From: Chaetoceros tenuissimus
Taxonomy: Eukaryota > Bacillariophyta > Thalassiosirophyceae > Chaetocerotales > Chaetocerotaceae
Length of the DNA: 64,000 nt
Direction: 5' to 3'
NCBI GenBank assembly: GCA_021927905.1
Contig: BLLK01000052.1
Coordinates: forward strand, 395,727 to 459,726
Within the stretch, counting starts at the first letter, position 1. Each line of letters opens with the position of its first letter. Positions 11,168 through 21,051 of this stretch are shown piece after piece. The notes beneath the pieces are model-generated. The model made no database searches, was not told the origin of the DNA, and was given only the letters and a program-made list of their open reading frames with translations. The position numbers were made by a program, and so were the translations under genes.

Positions 11168-12539
11168 TGAGTTCTAGGGCACCCACTGTCCAGAACAGAT
11201 TCCTCGTTTCTATTATCCGAGAACATTGAAACACCCTTTTGCAGTATAAAACGTACATTCTTTTGCCGATTATCCGGTGTTGTTATATTTTAAAAATGCG
11301 TCATTTCTGGCGGTAAGATAAATACACCATTTGGCTTCCCGACAGTCTTTAATTCCTTATTCTGGCTAGAGAAGGTATGGTTAGTAGAAATCAGAAACCT
11401 TTCAAACAACAATAATAATTAAATAAATGAGATATTTATAAGAAATAAATCAATCAAGTCTTGCTTCCTTTTGTATTACTGTTTGATGCATGATGACTCT
11501 TGATTTTTGAGAATAGAAAGCAATTGAACTCTGGAAATTCACCGGCAACAGAGGCTTCCTTTGGATATCGTTTTCCTGGATCGATTGCCAGGCACATAGT
11601 ATTGGGTTGCGCAATGAGTTAGGACAAATTGATCATAAATAACATGCGAGTCAGTTAGAATAATTAGCCATTAACAAAGTGAGACCTCTCAAGTTAGTAC
11701 TTGGAAAGGGGGGTAAGGGGGACGCAGTCCCACCACACCTCAAGTTCCTGATAAGCGGGAATAAAATCAAATATGAATACTTCACTTTTCGTAGAGACTT
11801 ATCTTTCAATTCTTATAAGAGTGAGGGAAGAGAACATTCTAGGTTTCTCCACTCTAGACATACAATCGATTTGACTCTTTCATATATCTAAAGCTTCACA
11901 GTACACTTAGAACCTCAACGCCAAGATGAGACCTTGCTGCAACAGGAGATGGCGCTATGTCACTTCTCCACAAGGTCAACATCCTCTAACGTGCAATCCA
12001 GCACTTTTGAAAATCAGATAAAGACTTTACTACTTGAAAAACACTAAGAGCAACGCTATGACTCATAATGTCTTCCGGAAGCTCTTGATCTCCCCCTCAT
12101 CATTTACTACCTCACCATGTCTCTCTGTACAATGTCGATCTCACAAAGTATAATTTCATGCCACGTGCTCTGGCTGAAACCTACTACATTGTACCGAGAA
12201 GGCTTGTTTGGTTGGAAATGCTAGGCTGGTATCCCTGCCTCGCTCTTCATCTGTTTCCAGCTCTTGAATAAAAAGATCTTGATAGAGATGACGTTCTTTT
12301 GAAGTCCTTTTTTTCTATGTTCCCTTGAGCAACCAATGCGTATCCTCTCTCCTATGGTAATCAGCCAAAGTATCAGAGTCATAGGGTGTAGCTTTACTTG
12401 CAGGTTGCTGTAGATCTACTTGCAAGCTTCCTGGTTTCTTTAGATATGAACTGAAGAAGTCTGTCGTGAGTGAAATGTTCATAAATAAAATAATGAAACC
12501 TGAATACCTAGAGTCAGCCAACAAGGCGCCTATGCTACA
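11168..12539. other. intergenic, no gene recognised
   Basis: Only short, unsupported frames occur. A small G-rich patch (GGGGGGTAAGGGGGACG-like) is near 11705. Nothing else could be supported. Confidence 0.45.
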
Positions 12540-13030
12540 AGTTCTTTGATAAGCCATCAACCCATTCGTTGACCTTTCCTAAAATGATGATGTTTCCCAA
12601 CACGAAATACCTATGATCCAACTTCTTCGACAAGTCATTGACCCACTCGCTGACTTTTTCCCATATCAAAAGATGATCTGTGTAAACTTGAACAAACTAT
12701 GAAACAAATCCTTCGGTAAGGCATCGACCCATTCGTTGACCTTTTCCCATATCGAAAGATGATATATATATATAATATAAAACTGAGTACTGAAAGTCAT
12801 CAACCCATGCGTGATGATCTTCACAAACAAATACCTATGATGCAAATCCTTCGGCAAGCCATCGACCCATTCGTTGACCTTTTCCCATATCGAAAGATTA
12901 TATATAATAAAGATTGAGTACTGAAAGTCACCAACCCATGCGTGACGATCTTCACAAACGAATACCTATGATGTAACTCCTTCGGCAAGTCATTGACCCA
13001 TTTGTTGACGTTGCCCAAGCCTAAAAGATC
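12540..13030. repeat. degenerate minisatellite, five copies
   Basis: A core with CTTCGGCAAGCCATCGACCC and CATTCGTTGACCTTTTCCCA recurs with substitutions at about 12543, 12625, 12711, 12848 and 12980. Spacing is 82-137 nt because copies carry different lengths of flanking sequence. The three downstream copies share a longer unit of about 130 nt that includes CACCCATGCGTGA-like sequence and AATACCTATGATG. Minus-strand frames across it (repeating KVNEWVDALPKDL) are too short and variable to call a gene. Confidence 0.7.
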
Positions 13031-14165
13031 CCAAGTCTATTCCACTTTCTTTTCTATCCCTCCACCTTCTCATGCACTCTTTTCTGATCTCATCAACAGC
13101 TATTCCCCATGTGCAACTAAAAGCTGTGCATGCTAGCAACTATCTAATCTATCCTGAGAAGGCTGCACATTCTCTGAATATTTTCCATCTACCTTCTATC
13201 CCTTTCCTTCCAAGCTTTGATTCTCTCCTTCATATATTCCATCCAAAATCCTATATGCTCCTCGGTCTATCAGTGATCATTCAGTGGGTATATTTCCTTT
13301 GTTGTGTCCTTACGTGATATGGATATAAGAAACAAACGAGGAAGTATCGTAACTGACATGGACTGAACATATCTCTATTTCCACTATGCCAATACAAATG
13401 GAGACATGCGCTGGCGTTGCAAGCCTAAAGCATGACCGTCTCCATTTGTGTATTACCTCTTTCCGATGTTGTCCAGCAAAAGGTTGCAATAAACCAATCA
13501 AGGTTGGCTTTTGCTGGATTTCATCCTCCTCTTTCATCCCCCCCTACTTTAGCACACGAATGCTTGTAGTATGCAGTCTGGCAGATGCTTACTGACACGG
13601 TGTCTTCAAGCGTTAATTAGACGTTCCGAAGATTCTCCTGATCGGCATTTATTGATCCTCAATTTTCCATTTTCTTTCTTATCCCTATTGAACTGGAGGT
13701 GCGAGTTGAGAAGCCTAAATTTTCCGCAAGCTGTAGGCCATCTGTCGAGGAACTCTTACGTAAGTTTGCTTTGCATTTTCATCCCGTATATAAATACTCC
13801 GTATTGCCGAAAAAACATTAGATGAGAACCCTAAATTTTAAAGACACTCTAATTTCAAAAAGGCTTCTGTTCCACCAAGCGATAGCGGTTCCACATTCCA
13901 CCTGTCGCTGTCAGCCATCAGTTTTTCCAAAGACAACAAATCTCAACAAATTTCCGACCTGATTTCCTATTTCTATTACTCGTACAAGTATTCCATCGTC
14001 GTATCAAGTAATATTTACATTCCATGTCATTCAGAAGTAATCTTGACTTTTCATTTCGATGAAATTTGAGGTTGAATGAATCCAATTGGGCTGGAAAAGG
14101 CCTAAAAGAACAAATAGAACAAAAAGGAACAGACATACTTTCTTCTCTCTACTTATCGGTTCCAT
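13031..14165. other. intergenic, no gene recognised
   Basis: Short frames only. An imperfect hairpin pairs AATACAAATGGAGAC at 13391-13405 with GTCTCCATTTGTGTATT at 13438-13454. The last ~200 bp must hold the promoter of the following gene. Confidence 0.4.
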
Positions 14166-16370
14166 ATGAATCGCCTTCTACACTTGCCAAGTCTAAGCAA
14201 AAGATTTCAGTTTCTAGCAGTCTTAACAGTCCTTGTTCTTGAAAATTGTGTATCGGCATTCACATCATCAAGCTTTCAAAATCGAAAAGATATGAAAATG
14301 GAAATACAGTCAAAGATGAAGATGCAACCTCAAGATGACGCTGTAAATTATTATGAATTTGTCGATGAAACTATTGTTTCAACATTGGAAATGAGTTTAG
14401 ATCCGATAGAGGAATCTCTTCTTTCATTTTATGACAAGAAGCTGCTACTCAATTGGAAACAGCTAGATGAATTCATACAAGATGATGTGTTTACAAATAG
14501 TCAAGGGCAAGAATTTCTATCCATGGAAGTACTTGTAACTTTGGCAGATCAATGCGATGAATTTCTCTTTTCTAAACATTGTCTTGAATTGCCAAAGCCC
14601 ATTAGAGGATTACTTGAAATTATAAATCAAGACGGAAATAAGAACCAAGAGGAAAGAAATTACATTGCCACTCTGATTGCATTAAACATGGTGGAATCTT
14701 CTATACGAAATATTACTAGCAAGAAACATGGTCGTGCACCGTTGCTAAAAGATATGATTGCAAGTATAGCAGAAAGAAATGATTTACCGGATGTATTAGC
14801 TAAACTTTTAGCTTCATTGCTACTACCAAAGGGAGGTTTGAACTTGCGGAACTTATTGTGGCATGGATTTTTATCAAGGATAAAACGGAGATGGCTGGCC
14901 TTATCCATACTGATTGTATTGTCTATAGACGATTTATCTGCTTCTACCTCATTTGAGGAACAAGTTTATTCAGATCTTGCACCCTTGGAGAATCTTCGAA
15001 AGAATGAAGCCTTGAAAAATATCATTTTGCATGGAGAAGCTATTGTTTCATCCAAATCCAATATGACTTTATTGGAAGAGAAACTTTTGTCTTCGAGCCT
15101 GATCCCTTCTTCTCACAAACAACTATTTCAAACTACACTGACTTATAAGGATCAGCCAGTATTATTTGCATCAATAATAGCTCCATTTGTAGAAAACTCT
15201 CTACGAATTATTTGGTGTAATGTGAATAATGAAAGAAATCAATTGAAAGCTACTCCCGATTCCTACTACGCCACGCTAGATGGTCATGGACAACGAGATA
15301 AACACGATGTTATTCTATTACCATACTTGACTACAGATGGAGAGGTTGATAGGGGAAAGCCAAATGCATTGGTAGCCGTTCTTGGAGCACCGACTATGGC
15401 TTTATTGGTTGATTTGTTTGCCTCGCCTCAAGGACCTAATATTCGAGCAACAATAGCCCATGGGATCTATAATCAGTATCTATTTCGTGAACTGGAATAC
15501 TTGCAAAGCGAAACTGATCCTAAGGAGAAAACGATTGTCAGTGATACACCTCAACCTTTAAATGATTTGGTGTATTCATTAGTTGCATTGATGGATATAC
15601 TAGGAACTGATCCACTTACCTCGACAAGTTCAAAATTAATCAAGTCGTATAGACCGACATACTCCTACACAGCTATGCTCAAAACAGAAATCAAGAATGC
15701 CATGAGAAGTTTTGAAGAATTCCATAGCATTTTTACCAAATGCGAATACAAAGTTTACCTCTCATCAAGTTCAAAGTCTCCATCTAATCAGCACAAACTT
15801 GAGGAATCTCTTTCAAAGCTTGCAAAGAACCATCAAGACCTCAAAAGCATCCAAGAAAGAATAAACATAAAGTTACTACGCATGACAACAAATGAATGGA
15901 GTGCTAATGATCTATATCATGAGTATGAGTGCAACATAGCTCTAGCAAACTGTGGTGCCGTGAAACTTTTATTTGGTGAATTATCGATTGCAATGCAAGT
16001 TACTTTACAAGAAATACAACAGCTTGACGAGCTAATAGATCCAGAGAAATTGACAAAGTCATTATCATCACGAAAGAGGAAACAGATTGAGCGAAAGGCG
16101 TCTATTGCGCAATTAATTTTTGATTTCTATTCCATTTGTTTATATTTTGGGCTGATATTTGTAGAGGTACAATTACTGAAGGTGTATAACGAGGAAATAT
16201 CGTCCATGTCAAATGTATCTGAAGATATGCTTGCTTTGGGAGTGAAACGATCAAGAATGGTAGTTTCCACCTTTTCATCAAGTGCAATGGTGGATCGTGG
16301 TCTCAACGCAGTAGAACAGTATATTAAAGGGAAGGCAGTAAAAGCTTTATGTGTAATAACTATAGAATAA
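14166..16370 (+). CDS. ERMARD/DUF4209-like protein with signal peptide
   Basis: Single open frame of 734 codons. Residues ~200-235 contain VLAKLLASLLLPKGG followed by LNLRNLLWHGF, the hallmark of DUF4209 and of ERMARD (the ER membrane-associated RNA degradation protein of animals and plants). C-terminal hydrophobic stretch AQLIFDFYSICLYFGLIFVE (residues ~640-660) agrees with the membrane segment of ERMARD. The N-terminus is a signal peptide whose end reads CVSAFTSSSF, close to the ASAF plastid-import motif, followed by a Lys/Met-rich stretch. ER location is expected from the family, while the Phe after the cleavage site hints at a plastid or periplastid pool; the sequence does not decide. The gene converges with the neighbouring STELLO-like gene, with 145 bp between stops. 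Confidence 0.65.
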   Translation: MNRLLHLPSLSKRFQFLAVLTVLVLENCVSAFTSSSFQNRKDMKMEIQSKMKMQPQDDAVNYYEFVDETIVSTLEMSLDPIEESLLSFYDKKLLLNWKQLDEFIQDDVFTNSQGQEFLSMEVLVTLADQCDEFLFSKHCLELPKPIRGLLEIINQDGNKNQEERNYIATLIALNMVESSIRNITSKKHGRAPLLKDMIASIAERNDLPDVLAKLLASLLLPKGGLNLRNLLWHGFLSRIKRRWLALSILIVLSIDDLSASTSFEEQVYSDLAPLENLRKNEALKNIILHGEAIVSSKSNMTLLEEKLLSSSLIPSSHKQLFQTTLTYKDQPVLFASIIAPFVENSLRIIWCNVNNERNQLKATPDSYYATLDGHGQRDKHDVILLPYLTTDGEVDRGKPNALVAVLGAPTMALLVDLFASPQGPNIRATIAHGIYNQYLFRELEYLQSETDPKEKTIVSDTPQPLNDLVYSLVALMDILGTDPLTSTSSKLIKSYRPTYSYTAMLKTEIKNAMRSFEEFHSIFTKCEYKVYLSSSSKSPSNQHKLEESLSKLAKNHQDLKSIQERINIKLLRMTTNEWSANDLYHEYECNIALANCGAVKLLFGELSIAMQVTLQEIQQLDELIDPEKLTKSLSSRKRKQIERKASIAQLIFDFYSICLYFGLIFVEVQLLKVYNEEISSMSNVSEDMLALGVKRSRMVVSTFSSSAMVDRGLNAVEQYIKGKAVKALCVITIE

Positions 16371-16515
16371 CTAAAAGTAAATATCAACTTCGACTCTACT
16401 TTATAGATAAAGGTTTTCCTTGCTAAAATTGGGAGTACTGTTGCTTTTATTTTAATATCACAAAGTAGAGATATTCCAGTTTCACTACCGCCATAAAGTA
16501 ATACAATCAAACAAT

Positions 16516-19146
16516 CTATACTACCCTTGCTTCTTCGGGTTGGTCTAGATTGATCCAATCCAAAAGTCTATCGTACTCCTTCAGACCTTCGCGCATCATT
16601 TTGACAGGATGAAACATTCCATATGCTCTTCCCTTTCTATCATCCTTACTCCTACAATAATCAATAAGCTTCTTACTATCATTGCGAAAACCATCAGTAT
16701 CCTCGTTAAAATCGGTACAAAGATCAATTTCTCTTAATGAAAAGGATTCTTGATTTTGTTGGTGAATCATATCCACAATATTTGGAACTGCGCATTCTAA
16801 CCAAATATTGTGCCTCTTGTGAAGTTCTGCACCTTCTATGAAATATTCGGCAAAGGCCGTTGGCACAAACAACATGTCACTCTGTACAAATCGGGGAACC
16901 AAGAAAGAGTTATCATCTTTATCCAGAAATCGAGCAAATGCTGGATCTTTCGTGAGACTCATCTGGCCTTTCGTACACTCGTTATACTTTTCATTGTACC
17001 ACTTTTTATGAACAGTCAATAAACTGTCAAGATCTTTATGTGTCTTGTCATTCAAATCGAGATTACCAAAAGTACCATTCTGATAAATTCGAAATGTTTG
17101 TTGGCGATACATTCTCCTTTCCTCGCTCCACATTTCCAAACTATCATAGTCATGATAGTTTCTGTACTCAAAAGTTCCAAGCATCTGCTCTGAAGGGAAA
17201 GGATACATGCCCTGCGATAAACTCGAAAAATTCAAAAGCGCATCATCATGCGCATACAACACCCCTTCAATCTTTGATGAGTCTTTGTAGCGCATAAGCA
17301 TAGATGCAAGATTTTCATAAGGTTTGATAAATCCTGGATGTTCTTCTTGCTCATATTGTATGAAATCTAGATCACTTTCTTTCAAGACCTTCGCAACATC
17401 GTCAGAGAATGGCCCTGCTGCAGTTACAGTATCAAAGGTTTCCTTCTGCTTCTGAGCCCAAAATATGACATCACGAGCTGGAGTCGGATAATTGAATTGT
17501 CCCATCATTGCAACATTGCGAAATCTTCTCTTGAGAGGTGGAAACTCATATCCAATCTCATCCAATGCTTGCAACCATTTCTGCACTGCAATTACATCCT
17601 CTTTCTCGATATATCCTCTTTCATACAAATCAATCCACAATGCCTCCATTCTTTTCGGAATATCATCTGCATCTGGATGATACCATTGCTTTAAATACTC
17701 AAGTAGCTTACCACTCTTGGCATACAAGTCATGCTCTGCCTCAAAGTCACCTAGATAGTTATGATCACTTCGAAACTGTATGATCTTAGGAGGAGCAAAT
17801 ACCAAACGCAAACCTGCATCTGCAAAGATACATTGTGCAAAGTAGGATCGCCAGATATCCGATACTCGACCTGGTACGGTAGATGGAAGTATCGTAGCCC
17901 AAAATGCATTGTAGGTATGGATAGTAGCTTGTGCATTGTATGGAGCATACGAATGTTTGGGCACCAAGACAGGAGTTGCAGAATCGCTATTATCAAATGT
18001 CATTGGTAGTGGCTTCTCCAAACGATGTATGGCATCAATATCAGGATTTCCATCAGCCAAGTACTGAATGACGCCAATCTCCTCTTTTGCTCCTTGATAC
18101 GGAATATCTTTCGTGAACACAACTTCACCATGAGTCGACTCTTTCTGAAGCAAATCAAGTGGAAAGCCTCTTGCCCATGATGTTCCATCAAATGAAGGTT
18201 TCATAACTGGATGATGATTGAATACATGTGGACCTTGACTCACGATGGATACATTTGGTAGTACAGTCTCACCAGTTGACGGATCAGTATTCTGTGGAAG
18301 TATATTCACTGGAGTATTTGTATTCTTTTCCATTTTGATGAAATTATCATCGTCAAAGTCAAATATATTTTCTGCACCATGTAGTATCGCAAATAGATAC
18401 CCTAGATTCTTTCTACAAAAGTGTCGCCAAGGCATGGAACGTACGAACTGTCCTACCTTTCCATTAGATTTTTCCCATTCCTTTTGTTTCTCTACCGAAA
18501 AGAAGAAAACATTATTCAACTCGATAGGACTGGTGAAAGTATCAACATTATTATCTTTGTCTTCGTCTTTGTCATCAATGTTTTGTTCGTCTTCACTGTC
18601 TACATCATTTGCATTTCCTCCAGACATCATGAATTCATCATTCAAGTCTTGCTTCTCGTATAATTCTTTGAGAAGCTGCATATAGTTCTTTGGAGTTTTT
18701 GTATCTGCTACGATGACTAAGCACCACGACGGCAAGTCAGCAGCACGTTTGATAGCAAAGGAAGGTTCAAAGATGGTCGTGACAACTCCCCACTTTGTAC
18801 AAGATGCACCATTTGGGTCTGTAGATAAAAGCTTCTTCTCAAAAGTCGTCTTGTTGTTCTTCTTCATAAAAGTATTCTTTTGTTTGTTGTCTTTCTTGTC
18901 ATGTCCATCCCTTGTAAGATATAAGCGAGGACCAGTAAAAGATCGGATTTGTTCTCCTTGGAAGACTTTTCCTGTTGCCGAGTTGAAAGAATTCTTAATC
19001 TTTTCTGTATTTGCTCCATTACTACGAATCGTATCGGTGAGATATGTATCCAAAACGAAATAATAGGCAATTGCCAAAGATGTAGCAATTCCCAAAAAAA
19101 TCCATTTGGAAAGTGATCTTTGTAGAATGTTTGTATTCCAAATCAT
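16516..19146 (-). CDS. STELLO-family (DUF288) glycosyltransferase-like type II membrane protein, copy A
   Basis: Uninterrupted 876-codon frame. Residues ~14-34 form a signal anchor (WIFLGIATSLAIAYYFVL) as in Golgi glycosyltransferases. The family core follows: CTKWGVVTTIFEPSFAIKRA, WCLVIVADTKTP, MPWRHFCRKNLGYLFAILHG and FDFDDDNFI (acidic, metal/nucleotide-binding type, residue ~265). A second conserved region has VLYAHDDALLNFSS near residue 632. A variable acidic insert (DVDSEDEQNIDD...) sits near residue 180. Plant STELLO proteins are Golgi proteins needed for cellulose synthase assembly; the diatom substrate is unknown. Paralogous to the gene at 23318 and the broken copy at 27574. Start chosen at the first ATG, directly before the anchor. 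Confidence 0.85.
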   Translation of the reverse strand: MIWNTNILQRSLSKWIFLGIATSLAIAYYFVLDTYLTDTIRSNGANTEKIKNSFNSATGKVFQGEQIRSFTGPRLYLTRDGHDKKDNKQKNTFMKKNNKTTFEKKLLSTDPNGASCTKWGVVTTIFEPSFAIKRAADLPSWCLVIVADTKTPKNYMQLLKELYEKQDLNDEFMMSGGNANDVDSEDEQNIDDKDEDKDNNVDTFTSPIELNNVFFFSVEKQKEWEKSNGKVGQFVRSMPWRHFCRKNLGYLFAILHGAENIFDFDDDNFIKMEKNTNTPVNILPQNTDPSTGETVLPNVSIVSQGPHVFNHHPVMKPSFDGTSWARGFPLDLLQKESTHGEVVFTKDIPYQGAKEEIGVIQYLADGNPDIDAIHRLEKPLPMTFDNSDSATPVLVPKHSYAPYNAQATIHTYNAFWATILPSTVPGRVSDIWRSYFAQCIFADAGLRLVFAPPKIIQFRSDHNYLGDFEAEHDLYAKSGKLLEYLKQWYHPDADDIPKRMEALWIDLYERGYIEKEDVIAVQKWLQALDEIGYEFPPLKRRFRNVAMMGQFNYPTPARDVIFWAQKQKETFDTVTAAGPFSDDVAKVLKESDLDFIQYEQEEHPGFIKPYENLASMLMRYKDSSKIEGVLYAHDDALLNFSSLSQGMYPFPSEQMLGTFEYRNYHDYDSLEMWSEERRMYRQQTFRIYQNGTFGNLDLNDKTHKDLDSLLTVHKKWYNEKYNECTKGQMSLTKDPAFARFLDKDDNSFLVPRFVQSDMLFVPTAFAEYFIEGAELHKRHNIWLECAVPNIVDMIHQQNQESFSLREIDLCTDFNEDTDGFRNDSKKLIDYCRSKDDRKGRAYGMFHPVKMMREGLKEYDRLLDWINLDQPEEARVV

Positions 19147-21051
19147 TTCTTTCTAGTTTCTATACAAGTATTGCAAAACGTTGTAATACTCCTTATTGAG
19201 TTTACTGGGTTCTTTATTATTTTTGATACAAATGAAGAAGCTGCAAGTGTTCTTTTCTGATTCGATTCTGATCCAACGGAAGAGATACTGCCAAAATCGC
19301 CGAAATGTGCTACAATGATTATGTAAATTAGCTACAAAAGATACAGAATTGTCTAAAAATGACTAAAGCGGAACGAGTCATTGTAATAAAAACGGAAAGT
19401 AAAATAATATCATTCCAAATTCTTTTTCTCTTTATTGAATGAAATCTGAAATCAAGAGCAAAAGGAGACGAGGGAGAAGAAAAATAGAACAGAAAGACAA
19501 AAAGGGAAGAGGAAGGGAAAACTTTTGTTAGCATCTTGGTACGTAGGATTCATAAATTTCAATTTACATAGTCTACTTCAAAAGCAGCATTATCAAAGAC
19601 AGACACAAAAGGATAATGTATTACTTGATAAACAGAATGCGATATTATTTTTATTGAATATACTTATGTATTTCTATTAAAAATAGAATTATGTCTATGT
19701 TAGTCACGTATGAAATATGCATAGAGGAGCAGGTGTTCCCTACGCTGAGCGTAGGGAACACCTGCATTCATTTGTGGTTTATTTGTTCTTGGTGAAAGGT
19801 AATAAGTAAGTGAACATCTTCTTCATTTCAAATTTGCTCCTTCAAGTGCTCCTTTTTGCAGGTTCCGAAGAGATTATTTCATTTGATTCTTACTTTTTGC
19901 CTTGTCATCGTGCCAAATATCATACTATCTTTCGTCTTGTTCCAAAATTTGATATACAGTTTCATCATTAAAATCCTGAAATACAGAATTTTCTATATAT
20001 CTTTTTTATCATAAAAGACTCATCTACGCGTACTTAGTTAACATCTTGGATTTCACTTTCGCTTCCTGTCTGGATTGTTTTTGGTACTATTTTTCACAAA
20101 ATTCCTATCTATGTTTTGATCAAGGACTTTTAATAATGAGGATGTAACAAAGGAATAGATTTTAGTTGATGCGAGTGACCTAGAGTGAATTAATTATTGA
20201 TTTAAAGAAAAAGAATTCGGATGAGGAAAAATGAGGTTCTCAAAAGGGTTCTCATCAGGCCTCAGATTCGATGATCTGATCATAGATTGATATTATGGAT
20301 ATGGTTTCAGCATATCCATCCATGAGTAATTAACCAAAGAGTGTCTTACAACATCTTATTTGTTTTAAACAGGACTTTGTATATATTTGGACTCAAAATA
20401 TATCAACTACATGAAATTCACGATAAAATAAAAATTTCATTTTTTTGAAAAAAGGACGATCATATGGAATAGCTTCTTTCATGAAACAAATTTAAGATCT
20501 ATCAGACCTCCTACCATAACCAAATACATAATAAGCATCTCCAAACAATACTGAAATATGAAATGTAAATTCATAAAACTCATGAAATGATAGTCAAGAC
20601 AAAAATCTCCCGCGATGAAAAGTACTAACAAATCGTCTCAGTCCCGACTAGAAATGCCTTTAACGTAGTCAGCTCAATATAATCCGCAATGCAGACACCA
20701 CCATACCTAATACTTTCAGTCTATAGTTCTATTGTAATTCTTGCAAATTAAAATAAGTCAGTAACTCAAAAAAACAGCAGTTGCAACATCGAAAGTACGC
20801 ACAGATAAATAGTGTAGAAATTAGACTTTCGTTCTCAGGCTCACACTGAAGTGTCAGTGTTCGCATACATTAGTTCCCCATCCCAACAAGGATGGAGAGG
20901 CTTCATCTAGAGTTGAAATGTGCTCGAATTGGATCGATCTTTTGATGAAAGAAAATCTCAAGAGACGAAAGAGATTTAAATTTTTTACAGAAATAATGTA
21001 ATATTCTATAGAGATGATGCGATTTTGAGTTTTTTGGAAAATGACCACCTT
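19147..21051. other. 1.9-kb AT-rich intergenic region with one perfect palindrome
   Basis: No coding frame of interest occurs between the start of STELLO copy A and the end of the SGNH-like gene. The only striking structure is the hairpin at 19730-19766, annotated separately. Nothing else was recognised. Confidence 0.5.
19730..19766. repeat. 37-nt perfect palindrome
   Basis: Arms 19730-19747 (GCAGGTGTTCCCTACGCT) and 19749-19766 are exact reverse complements around a single G. The stretch is much more GC-rich than its surroundings. It lies about 580 bp upstream of STELLO copy A. It could be a protein-binding palindrome, a transcript-end hairpin or a transposon footprint. Confidence 0.8.

Noticed and set aside
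16810-18685. Many plus-strand frames up to 146 codons opposite STELLO copy A, and the matching frames opposite copies B and C
   Set aside because: They are antisense shadows repeated in all three paralogues, rich in Ser/Phe/His as expected from the reverse frame. They lack recognisable domains.
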